Assembly: GCA_037447655.1 (NCBI GenBank)
Contig: JBBHKE010003093.1
Coordinates: forward strand, 37,501-101,500
Direction of reading: 5' to 3'
Length of the DNA stretch: 64,000 nt
Source: Zygnema cylindricum
Taxonomy: Eukaryota; Streptophyta; Zygnematophyceae; Zygnematales; Zygnemataceae
Shown: one piece after another, positions 24,096 through 34,580 of the stretch
How positions within the stretch are numbered: position 1 is the stretch's first letter
How the letters are laid out: each line of letters begins with the position of its first letter
Program-made: the position numbers and the translations under genes
Notes under the pieces: generated by a model
Database searches by the model: none
What the model saw: the letters and a program-made list of their open reading frames with translations, nothing else
Told to the model about the DNA's origin: nothing

Positions 24096-25125
24096 GCCGC
24101 AAAATTGAAATTTAATCGTGAAGCGTTACATTGAACTTAGAGCGTTGTTCCATTAGGCGATCTCTATAAACATCAAAAAATCGTTTACTGAAGCGACCGT
24201 TCCATTGTGTCGGGTCAGTAACCGACATTATTTTTGCGTGGCACACTTTGATTTAGCCACGTAATAGAAGTATACGATTCTGCTAGTTTTCAAAGAATCT
24301 CTAACAGCGAATTGTGACCACATATTTGTACCAGAGAAAGTAAAAAGTGACTCGTACGATGTATTTAATAAAATCTGTACGGGCGGACGAAACTTAAGAT
24401 GTGTAAAAGCGTACGAAAACGCCAGAAAGGTTCGTGGATGGCAACAGAAGCGTGAAACAATATCCTAAGTCAAAGATTTTCTTACGGCTTCAGGTGGCAT
24501 CGCATCCTCCTTGGCGGAAGGCACATGTCATATGCAACTTGTACCCATCTGGTCAAGCGGCCGTCATGGATATTTGTGCACTTTTCCACGAGGCACGATG
24601 CTATTCGTTCAAGCGCTGAGAATTGACCTACTCCGGGTCATTTGTTGCGAACCAAAAGTGTCAGACAATGGCGTATCCGGTTATGCATCCGACGGTCCAC
24701 GTTTACGCCCATAAACGTGGAGAATGAAATTCTTAATTCGGTAGCCTTGTTTTTCTGACAAATGTTTTTTTTTTGGTACGGTATTGTACGAAACAGTACG
24801 GCTTTCAATATACAACGACATTTTTTCCCTAATGGAACCTCACTCTTAAACGCAAATTAATGAATGACGCGAAATCTTGTACGGATAAATTAACTCGCAC
24901 GAAACGAAATATACTTTGTACAATACCATTACGATTTCCGATTAAATTTCAATTTAATTGATATTTTTACGCGGGTCCGTTTTATATTTTTATTATAATG
25001 TACAAAGTATATTTCGTTTCGTGCGAATTAATTTATCCGTACAAGATTTGGTGCGTTCATTAATTTGCGTCTAAGTTCAATGTATCGTTTCATTAATTCG
25101 CGATTCAATTTCAATTTTGCGGCTA
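24096..25125. mobile_element. Long palindromic MITE split by a nested insertion
   Basis: Outer ends TAGCCGCAAAATTGAAATTT and AAATTTCAATTTTGCGGCTA (approximate) are inverted. The next inner blocks AAATTAATGAATGACGCG (24854) and GCGTTCATTAATTTGCG (25051), then CGAAATATACTTTGTACA and TGTACAAAGTATATTTCG, also pair. The left arm is interrupted at about 24140 by a second element; removing it restores an element of about 330 bp whose arms match along their length. Confidence 0.82.
24140..24846. mobile_element. Nested TIR element flanked by TTA (Harbinger-like)
   Basis: Left end GAGCGTTGTTCCATTAGG, right end CCTAATGGAACCTCACTC, with TTA on both outer sides. The intact opposite arm of the host palindrome (TCTAAGTTCAATG at 25070) shows that TTA was present once before insertion. 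A three-base TTA target duplication is typical of PIF/Harbinger elements; the superfamily is an inference, since no transposase is present. Confidence 0.75.
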
Positions 25126-25850
25126 AGGCCGCTTCTCCAGCAGGCGCCGACAGTAATCGTACAAAAACGTTTACTGGCACTAATATTTCGTTCACTTCTC
25201 CATCAGGTCGTGTCAGCAACGAAATCTATCGCGTATGTGCTTTGTTTCGATTGGTGCACGTAGGTTCCTCTTTTGACCGCAAACATAGTCAAAGATTCCA
25301 AAAGCATAATATCTGAACTTGTATCTATACAGCCAGCCACAAAGTTATATTACATGCGTTTATAATTTGTACGTTTGTGTTTTGTTCTTTTTGTCGTAGT
25401 TTTGTCGTTCGTGCTTCATCGTGGCGCCGCAAATTCCGAATGTCAACAGATGGTGGAGGAGGCGTCACGGCACATTATTCGACAAACATTTTCTCGTTGT
25501 TTTCGTTGGATTTGATTTCCGCTTGTCCAAAGGCGCGTGGCAAATGTCCGAAGGCGCATGGTTCGTACGTGACATTTCCATGCGTAAACATTTTACACAT
25601 CCGGTAATTGGATAGTGTCCTGCCTAAGGAGAGTAGCCAATCACTGGACGGAGTGACCTTTTGCTTCGAAAACTTCATAGTCGGACGGTCGAGGTTGTCG
25701 CCCAAAAGTTTGGAGAATCTTGAGGAATCCCCAGTAAACATGTTTTATAATAAAAAAAAAAAACAGTACGGAAATGAGTTTGATATGTACAAAAATACAC
25801 TTTTTTCTACTAAACAACCCCACTTTTTGCCTGTTGGAGGTTCACCCTGA
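25126..25850. mobile_element. TIR element, first of two direct copies
   Basis: Starts AGGCCGCTTCTCCAGCAGGCG and ends near GCCTGTTGGAGGTTCACCCT. It is homologous along its length to 25851-26578: shared GACAGTAATCGT, TTCGTTCACTTCTCCATCA, GTCAAAGATTCCAAAAGCA and GGCGCGTGGCAAATGTCC in the same order. Confidence 0.85.
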
Positions 25851-26578
25851 GGCTGCTTCTCCATCAAGCGCTGACAGTAATCGTCCAGAAACGTTTGATG
25901 GCAGTAATACTTCGTTCACTTCTCCATCAAGTCGTGTCAGCAATGGAATCTATCGCGTACGTGCTTTCTTTCGATTGGATGCATGTAGGTTCATGTTCTG
26001 AGGGCGAGCAGTCAAAGATTCCAAAAGCACAATATCTAAACTTGTATTCATACATCCAGCCGCAAATTAAATTATGTGAATGTACAATTAGTACGTTCGT
26101 GTTTTGTATTTTTTGTAGTTTTTTTGTCGTTCGTGTTTCGTCGTAGCGCCGCAAATTTCGGATGTTAGCGGATCTTCGAGGAGGCTTCACGGCACATTCT
26201 TCTATAAAGATTTTTTTTTGTGGTTTTTGTTGGATTTGATTCTCGCTTGTTCGAAGGCGCGTGGCAAATGTCCAAAGGCGCGAGGCTCGTACGTGACCTT
26301 TCCCCGCGTAAACGTTTTACACGTCCGGTGATTGGCTAGTGTCCTCTTTGAGGACACTAGCGAATCAGTGGACGAAGTGACCTTTTGCTTCGAAAACTCA
26401 TAATCGGACAGTCGACGTTATCGCCCAAAATTTTGGAGAATCTTGACGAATCTCCTGTAATCATGTTTTATAAAAAAGAAAAAAAAACAGTACGGCCCTG
26501 TACGGAAATGAGCTGGATCTGTACGAAAATGCATTTTTTCTAGTAATGAACCCCACTTTTCGTCTGATGGAGGTTTAC
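25851..26578. mobile_element. TIR element, second direct copy
   Basis: Starts AGGCTGCTTCTCCATCAAGCG and ends CGTCTGATGGAGGTTTACCGT. Same internal order as 25126-25850. It begins at the end of that copy with no spacer, so the pair forms a head-to-tail array with period ~725 bp. Confidence 0.85.
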
Positions 26579-27279
26579 CGTAAGGGTGAAGTTCCATAAG
26601 ACGAGTCTGTAATCGTACGACCAACTCTATAGACTGGGTTGATTGAGTCGATGTTCCATCACGTAGAGTATGTAAATCACGTGTTATAAATTTACTGGCG
26701 CCACGCAAGCTACGATCCGATAGTGAATATCTTTTAGATTTTTAGCACAGACAAACTTAACTTCAAATCTCCACTTGCGTACCATGTACGTGTGAACTTT
26801 TATACTTTTTGCATACGCCAGTTTGTATGCAAGCTCAATTTTTAGGATTTCTGTTTTCGAACATAACGAAAGTCCTTTGAGAAAAATAGTGTGGTGAACA
26901 AAAGTTACTGAAAATAGCGTGACGAAGGAATGTTACAAAATTTCGTTTTTATTTTCGGTTGTATTTTGGAAAGCATGTGTCATGTACAAATCTTAAGATT
27001 TTTCGTTGGTTTTACATCATGACACGTAGCTTAATTGTCCAGCGTGTCACGACCCACCTCCTCGAGGTGGGTTGACAGCTATAGAGAAAAATGAAGCGAA
27101 CGCCTCGCAGATGAACATCCGACGGTCAGTATTACCTCCCATATATTCGGAGAGTATCGGCAAGATTCTCTGTAATGTTGTTTTTTCATGTAAAAACAAA
27201 ATAAGCGGCACGGTTTGATACAGATAGTCGCTGATTTCTATAAACCACACCACTTTTCGTCCGATGGAACGTCACCCTA
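26579..27279. mobile_element. TIR element, AGGGTGAAGTTCCAT / ATGGAACGTCACCCT ends
   Basis: Left AGGGTGAAGTTCCATAAGACG, right CGTCCGATGGAACGTCACCCT. About 700 bp. Homologous in opposite orientation to 52098-52785; shared internal landmarks include the palindrome CCACCTC-GAGG-TGGG and the block GAGAGTATC-GC-AGATTCTCTGTAATG. No transposase motif. Confidence 0.85.
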
Positions 27280-27541
27280 AGTTAAAAGCCGACATTAGCT
27301 CGCAGAGTGGAGCTCGCGTAAAGTGAAAAACGACAAAAAGTGACTGTGTGCAACACTTTTATTTACATTTTACAGGTGGTTGCCGCAGTTTTGTTAGCGT
27401 AAACCTTCACCGGCCGTGTGAATTATTGATTTTATTATGGCGGTCGATGTTCACAAGCGCGGCAAAAGTTTAATCGGTTGTTACTACATTTTGAAAGTCT
27501 AAGCAGTTCAATTGATTGTCCGTCAAATATAAAGTGAGCGG

Positions 27542-28046
27542 TACACCGCGAATCGTAATTAGAGTAAATTACTCTAATTCGGTCGCTCGAAATTTCGACC
27601 CTATCACATCAAATAGAGTAAATGATTCTAATTTTTTCATTATTCTATTTAAGGTAAGGTTTAATTAGCGTTTTTAATTCTAATATATGTACGTTTTAAA
27701 TAGTGTGGAGTACGGACGACGTCCGACCGTGCAAAATTGTACTTTTATAAATAAAAAAGTACAAATAATGATTTAATACAGGCCATTATCATGTAACCGC
27801 GTTTTAACAAACCGCGTAGTGCAAACGTCATAGTGACGATAAACTGTACGTTTTGTCAGATTCTGTACGAATACCTTATTTACAGTAGAGGATATTAGCT
27901 TGCCAAATTAGAGTACACCGCATAAATTAGAGTAAATTCCTTTTTGAAACAGTTCTATCACATAAATTAGAGTAAATTACTCTAATTATTTTTTTCTCTT
28001 TTTTTACTCTAATTTTTTCATTACTTTAATTACGATTCGCGGTGTA
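27542..28046. mobile_element. TACACCGCGAATCG fold-back element(s), TTAGAGTAAA-rich
   Basis: Left end TACACCGCGAATCGTAATTA and right end TAATTACGATTCGCGGTGTA are inverted repeats. Interior repeats of TTAGAGTAAATTACTCTAAT occur near both ends. A second TACACCGC start at about 27913 suggests a shorter element (27913-28046) nested at the right side. No ORF. Confidence 0.75.
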
Positions 28047-28524
28047 CTTAAATTTTACCAGCGTGTACCTAAAATGTACAATCTTTGACAAAGTGGCGTA
28101 AGTGGCTGTGCGCAACCAAAACAGTCACTGCCATGATAAATTCCCTAATTATTATTTTACGTTTGAAACAATGAACTTTTGGCGACTTGTATTTATTTAT
28201 TTAAGGTATTTGAACTTCGCGTCATATTGGTTACAGAAAGTACAATCCAGAAGCTTTCTACTCGCGGTGCGCATATTGAACTAACGGTAAGCTGACTTGT
28301 AATTTCGAACTATTGAACTTTGGTCACAAAACAATATTAAAAAGGTCTTAATTTGTCTAGATATTATCATATTATGGTATTCAGTTAGCCCATACTATAC
28401 GCGTAGTATTTGATACAGTATAAATATAGTACGACTTAACAACATATAGAGTTACCAATTGCTTTCTCACATTTGAACTGCGATTTGTTCAGCTCCACAT
28501 GCAGTGGTCTGACTCGTGGAAGAG

Positions 28525-28850
28525 TTTTGACCATAGTTAAAAAGTAGGTGAAAGTAGGCCCATACAATATGCCTACTGTATGTAAAACATACAATATGAC
28601 CTTAAGACCCATATTGTATTGGTCGCAAAATGAAAAAAAACAGTAACAGGGTTGAGTTGCACATCGATCGATAGAGAATTAAACGTCATGTCTAAATTTT
28701 GAAAAACTTTCGGACAAAAAAAATATTTTCTGTGAGTTTTGAGGTTTTCTTTATTTAAACCGTCAGATTTAGAAGATCGGACGGTCGTTGATCAAATTAG
28801 CGATCTAAGACGATCACATGAAAAGCCCGAAACACAAATCCTACGCCGTG
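28525..28850. mobile_element. Interspersed repeat, inverted homologue at 57785-58105
   Basis: Shared blocks (one copy reverse-complemented): AAGTAGGTGAAAGTAGGCCC, GACCTTAAGACCCATATTGTA, GTTGAGTTGCACATCGATC, AACGTCATGTCTAAATTTTG, GGACGGTCGTTGATCAAA and ACATGAAAAGCCC. No ORF; element boundaries are approximate. Confidence 0.8.
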
Positions 28851-28911
28851 TCAGTTCGCAAAAAAAAATCGTCCGGCGGCGTGCGCTGTACTTTGATCAT
28901 AAGTCATTACT

Positions 28912-29040
28912 TAAATAAATTAGAGTAAACTTCCTCTGTGAAAAAGTTCTATCACATAAATTAGAGTTCATTACTCTAATTGTTTTTTTTTGTTTTTTTA
29001 CTCTAATTTTTTCATTACTCTAAATACGATTCGCGGTGTA
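28912..29040. mobile_element. Half copy of the TTAGAGTAAA / CGCGGTGTA element
   Basis: TATCACATAAATTAGAG, ACTCTAATTTTTTCATTACT and the terminal TACGATTCGCGGTGTA match the right part of 27542-28046. The left TIR is not present. Confidence 0.75.
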
Positions 29041-29901
29041 GTCTCCGCGGGGTTATCCTACGGCCGTCGTTACTCTCCTCGCGCCTCCGCGAGTCTCCTC
29101 GTTTCGACCTGTACCGGCCGCGGATTCTCCTCGCGAAGCAGTATACCGTAGAAAATTTGAGTACAATGTTGACAGGCTAAACTGCCAAAAAGGTTAACAA
29201 AGATTCGCAGAGTCGAAGCCACGCGCGATGTCTTCTGAACCAGGTGGACAAGCCTGCAGTTCAAACGCCTCGCGGTCTTGCCACACGGCAATGCGTAGCA
29301 GCCTTTACCAGTTTACCCTTATGGGTCTCACACGTGGATGCACACGTGTGCTTTTTCGACTGCGCTGGGGGAGACTTTACGTTTCTAAACTTATGTATGC
29401 AAACTATGCATCACAACTGATAAGTACGGTAATTCTTGTACCTTTTTGTAGGTTCTTATCTTGAGACATACAGTACAGTACAGTACCTGGAAGTCTATTG
29501 AAGTCGATTTATGTAGCAAGACCGTAATGTCTGTACGTTGAGTTACCGTATGAGTTATCGCATGTTTGATTTAACTGAAGTTTTAGTTATCGTATGTTTG
29601 AGTTATCGTGACATACAAATGCAAAATTCCCATGCTCCGGTCATCCTTTAGGTAGCGCGTGTTCTCGGAGAGTCAAGAGTACCGTGAAGTAGGAAAATAG
29701 GGCACTCATTCTTTGTTTTGGGGAAACTACAGTACTGTGCTGTTTTGGACCCAATAGTTTGAAATAAAACGAAAAGGGAAAGTGATATAGGTCATTTTAA
29801 GTCATCAACTTACATTGCCCGATCAATATCTTTGCAGGAGCACAACAAACCCAAAAGGTACAATATACAGTTTTTTAACTGAGGTAAAACTCATTCAAAC
29901 T
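29041..29901. other. Upstream region of the ERD7-like gene
   Basis: A locally GC-rich patch (29041-29140) follows the repeat block, then unique sequence with ACGTG motifs at 29329-29350. No coding exon is seen. The open frame of the first ERD7 exon extends upstream to 29815 but without an ATG. Confidence 0.5.
29329..29350. promoter_or_regulatory. Paired ABRE/G-box (CACACGTGG and CACACGTGTG)
   Basis: Two ACGTG cores four bases apart, about 560 bp upstream of the ERD7-like start codon. In land plants ACGTG with CACGTG context is the binding site of ABF/AREB bZIP factors in ABA- and drought-induced promoters. The match is seen directly; the regulatory role here is inferred. Confidence 0.4.
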
Positions 29902-32900
29902 ATGGGCGGAGTGAAGTCATGGTTTGGGAAAAAGGATTCCCATTCCTCTTTCATGGCGGGCTCCTCTCAAAGTTACAGAGGAGATCCCAACTCTTCTAAC
30001 GGTACTCCGTCTGGAGAACATGAATATCTTCCATCTGAAGCAGCAAACAGGACGGCAACAAGCAGCATGGAAGCCCCCTCACAAGAAACAGCCGCTGGTT
30101 CTCAGAGGCCAGGACTGGCACAGCCTTCAGTCTATACGAACTCAGGAACTTCTTCATCAGCAACTTCTAGTGGACCTCCAGCAGCTTCAAAAGATACCAG
30201 TAATATGGAATTCAGGAGTTATACAGGGGGAATTCCTCGCGAACAACAGTACTATCCAGCGCTGAGTCCCAGTGGAAGGGCAACATTTGCTCAGGGAGGA
30301 AATCATGGTGGAATACAAAATTACAATGAGCACTCAGGAACTGCCGAGTTTGAAAACTCGCCGTATGTTGTTGCACAAGCAGGACTAGAAGTTGGACCAG
30401 GGCAGGATAAAAAATTAGAAGCACATGAAGAAGTCCTCGTGAATATTCCTGGAGCCATGGTTCATTTGATTGACCAAGACGGTAGTGCATTGCTGACCAT
30501 GGGTGAACTTCAGTTGGTTCGAATAACGCAGGAAGGTACTGGCGTTGTTGCTATTGTTAAAGTTGGAGATGAAATACAGTGGCCTCTTGGTTGGGATGAA
30601 CCTGTTTTTAAGCTTAACTCACACCGTTATGTGTTCACTTTACGCGTTTCTGATGATCTTGATGACGACAGAACTACATTTGAAAGGATGAATAGCTTAT
30701 CCGATAAAAACTTTGACGACGAGATTAAGCAGGTCTCTGGAAGCAATTCCACGAATGCAGCAGCTATGCCTGGAGGTGTGAGTAGTGCCAAGGGAGAGGG
30801 AAGGGATGAAGGTGGCGAAGTCATGTCTTATGGTGTAACTTTTGTGGAAGGTGTTCCGGAAGCCACTATTCAGCAATTTGACGTTTGCTTGAAACAATAC
30901 TGTGTGTTTAGTGAACCAGAGGTGGTTGCTTCCCAGGGTGTTGGAGCTCCTGCTGCATCCTCTTCGGCAGCACCCCCACTGTCGTTGATGCAAAACAGGA
31001 AGCAAGACACTGCCTCTGTAGTCCCTAGAGAACATATGGCCGTTCTATCAGCTTCAAAGGAAAACGTAGATTCAGCTACAAAACTAACGAAAATGTCGGC
31101 TGCTGCCAGTTTTGTCGGGGATCGTGGCAGTGAAGGTTATGGCAGTGGAGCTATTGTTTCACGGGATTTAGTGGAGGAGGAATCAGGACTAGTTGTGCCG
31201 AAGAATCCTGAAATACGACAACTTGCCGAAAAAAATGCAAATTATTGGACACAAGTTGCACCCAATGTGGATGATTATCGGGGTTCGGTTGCAAGGGGTA
31301 TAGCTACTGGCTCTGGGGGTGTAATAAAAGGAATTTTCTATGTCAGTGATGCGGCGTCAAGTCGCCTTGAAAAGATCGGAACATTTGCAAAACGAAAGTT
31401 GAAACCTGGAGATCCAGAAAAACCGAAGAAAATTAGCCCGTCAATGATGAAAAGTATGAAAAGGTATGCTGAAATAGCGATAACTTTAGTCAAGAGTGGG
31501 GGTTTTATTAAATATAGCATTGCATAGTCGAATCGTTGCACATGCCAGATTTGTAAACTGTTTGCGTTTGAAAGTACAGAGTGAGGATTTACTGAAACCC
31601 TGCAATTACGGCAACAATAAGTGTTTACGACTTTGTTCTGGCCGCCCCCTTCTTCAAAACAGTGATGAGTTTTCAATTGCAATCTGCTGAAACTACGATG
31701 ATGAATAACTGTAGGTGCAATAGGTACCTATGTGGCTTTATAATTTTCAAAGACATTGAATATTGTGTGTTAACTAAATCTAAAGTCCAACTGCTTTGAA
31801 GTTTAAAGCATAACGTAATCCCTGATGGGTGACCATATTGCATGCTTGTTCACAGGGCAAGGAAGTTGTCCAAAATGACTGCCAAAGTTGCAGATAGTGT
31901 TTTGGCTGGAGTAGTAACGACAACTGGGGTTGTTACTGGCGCTATCCTCAAGCGAACCATTTTCAATACTGCAGTTGGAAGACTTCTTCCAGGAGATGTC
32001 GCCATTGTATCATTGGATGCATTTGGTAAGTATACTTTACCTTTTCCCAGTTGCCAGTCAGCGTTGGAGTTGGGATCGGACTGCATGTTCTTTTTTAATA
32101 TTTACAAATGTTGCAACTGGAAAGTATGGAATGTGTTTTCGGTGTAGCTCGTCTAGGAACCTGGAGGTAAGCTAATGATCATTGGCGGTGTATTGCAAGC
32201 GTTACCACTTACCGTACTATCAAAGTGTCAACGTTGCATGACCCTCTTTTGTTGCAGAAGAAAATCATTATGAATTTTGCTTGTTGGCTTCTTGCAGCGC
32301 GATTGTTTGATGCAGTGGAGCTTGCTGGGAAGAACGTTTTGAATACAACTTCTGTTGTTACCAGCGGTGTTGTAACTCACAGGTGAGTTTATGAGAATGC
32401 AGTTTATACTGATTTTTGACATGTTTTCCTGCAGTTTTTTGTGGCATTATACTATTGAACCTGATTATGACCCTGCACAGAAGTATAACTAAACCACGAG
32501 CATCTCATTTTCCTATTAGACTGCTTCTAAGGCTCTCCAAATGCCTCAATTTTCTACAAATTTGATTTCAATCCTGGATAGCTAATAACAACTCCTAATC
32601 TGCTATAGTTTTGCAGAGGTTTGAGACAGAACTTTCAGACAGTTGATATGTATTGCTGCCAAACTGCTGTCGCCATACGTAATCACAACTTACATTCAGC
32701 TTGTCTGAAGTGAATGCAGGTATGGAGAGCAAGCAGGTGAACTTGCAAAAGATGGGTTAGCTGCAACAGGTCATATGATTCACACTGCCTGGACTGTCTC
32801 AAAGCTTCGAAAAGCTTTAACACCATCAAAAACTGGGGCCGTTAAACAATATACTAAGGGACAATTGGCAAAGGGTGCAATCAAAGGATTTGTGAAGGGA

Positions 32901-32912
32901 GCCAGGTCCTGA
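29902..32912 (+). CDS. ERD7-like senescence/dehydration-associated protein
   Basis: Four exons, 29902-31463, 31856-32025, 32298-32382 and 32720-32912 (TGA), join in frame to 669 residues. The start is the first ATG of the open frame; it gives MGGVKSW, a glycine at position 2 that could be N-myristoylated. An N-terminal conserved block at about residues 174-250 has EEVLVNIPGA, HLIDQDGSALL and VGDEIQWPL, as in plant ERD7 proteins. The senescence domain (residues ~435-665) shows YWTQVAPNVDDYRGSVARGI, GSGGVIKGIF, LLPGDVAIVSLDAFG, DAVELAGKNVL and TAWTVSKLRKAL. Residues ~1-170 and ~260-430 are Ser/Gly rich and probably disordered. Family members are induced by drought, cold and senescence and bind anionic membrane lipids; a role in membrane protection is inferred. 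Two LEA-type genes follow on the same strand. Confidence 0.92.
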
Positions 32913-34580
32913 GTTTCATCGATAATATTTAAATTAGTGAAATGGTTGCAGTAGTCAGGAAGATATGACCACAGACCGGAATGGGACTTTTGTTGTTGTC
33001 TACTTTCTGTTGTATAGGATGAAAATAGTTTACAGTTGGTTGTTTGATTTTGGGATAAGCAAGCAAGTGTGACAAAATGTAAGATATCATGTTTTTTAAT
33101 GTATCATGTGTACACATCTGTGTTTTCTTGCTTAACTAAAGTTTTTGAGCTTCCCAGTCTGAATCCGTCAAATAATGTCGATGATGAATGATGAAATGGA
33201 ATACCTTGTAAGAGTTTACTTCTTTTCAAAGCTTAATTATCGTTTCCTCGGAAAGAGAAGTTTTAAAGTTAAGCACACGTGAAGGTAAACTGTACGGAGG
33301 TCCGATAGGGCTTCTACAAAGGGAAGTTCTGGTGTGAAAACCAAAGCATTATGCTGCCCGGGGGAGGAAGGTAATTTAGACATTCCCCCACATTAACCAT
33401 AATATTATCAGTGTAAAGTATATAGTTCTCAACTCTCTATCTGTTTCAGTACTGTTTATATATCTTAGTGAAAACCAAAGAATTATGCTGCCCGGTAAAG
33501 GTATTTTAGCCATTCATTCACATTAAAACGCATATAAATAAGAAGTGTACGTTTTCAACTATCTGATTTGGTAACTTTGGCTATGCCAGCTTCCATTCAT
33601 TCACAACATGCCGACTGTGTATCGGATCGTCTGATTTGGAATTCATTAGAAACTGGAAAATCGTAACGCTTTTTCGAAAAAGGGAAGACGCCAAACTAAT
33701 TACATATAAGTTTTAGGTTGACGTAAATTGTACTTCAGTTTCTACACTTCCTTGTACGTCGCCAGGTCTTCTCGGTGCAGCATTTTGAGAAAAACGACAG
33801 AAAAATTCCCTTAATTAGGCACATGGGCACATATCGTAAAATGTTTGAGGAATATTACTGAGTATTTAACGGTCAGTGTGACCTTATTCAAAGTGGAGTG
33901 GAGAATTGTAGAAGCTTGAATAACTGAATACGAAAGAATAGTTTGAATGTGAGAAATAGTACGCACGTATAGTACACGTACTAGACGCTATTTATTATAA
34001 TAAAAATTTAGGCACTTAAATATGCATGTACGAACAAATCGAAGCGCATGACGCTGAGATTTACGTACTCTGACGTTAATCAAGTAGACGGCTAGATGCC
34101 CAACAATCTGGTGTGCGCACCACAATACTAAACACGTACTTTACGCGTACTTTACAGTTTTGTATTCTTCTTTTCAAAAAAGAAAACTTTTCGCAGAAAT
34201 ATATTTTTCGTTCTTTTCAAGAAACCAATTTTATGTTCTTTTCAAGAAACCAATTTTTTGTTCTTTAATCTTTACCCAAACCAATAATAGAATTGAGACG
34301 AAGCGATGCGAGCCGAGCCGAACCCAAACGAGTTTGTGCACGCCGCGTATAGAGCAGTTTGGCAGCTGTGCGCTTTTGGCAGTTTCATGACCATGGCACA
34401 CCATGTCATCCGGTGTCTTCGATGCGAAGCATGAGCTGTTCATGCCGTACAACCTGGTCTATACACGCGGCGATCATGCCGCTCATAATCTAGTCATACA
34501 AAATTTTGTCCAAATGATTCTCCAAGGGTCATGACTTGCCTCCTGGTTTCATTTTTTTAAGGCTTCAAGAAGCAGAATCC
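32913..34580. other. Intergenic: ERD7-like 3' flank with a direct repeat and a TIR remnant
   Basis: A direct repeat with AAAACCAAAG(C/A)ATTATGCTGCCC occurs at about 33337 and 33475 (spacing ~138 bp). A short fragment at about 33770-33835 (ACGACAGAAAAATTCCC...GGCACATGGGCACATAT) matches the reverse of the left end of the element at 23313. No exon recognised. Confidence 0.6.

Noticed and set aside
23418-26190. Several 60-137 residue ORFs in the element run
   Set aside because: They lie inside TIR elements, show no DDE/DDD transposase, zinc-finger or other motif, and are not conserved between the two direct copies as a frame.
32905-32912. Splice donor at GCCAG|GTCCTG joining ERD7-like to the next gene
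   Set aside because: GTCCTG is a poor donor, the frame ends at a normal TGA where ERD7 proteins end, and the next gene has its own start.
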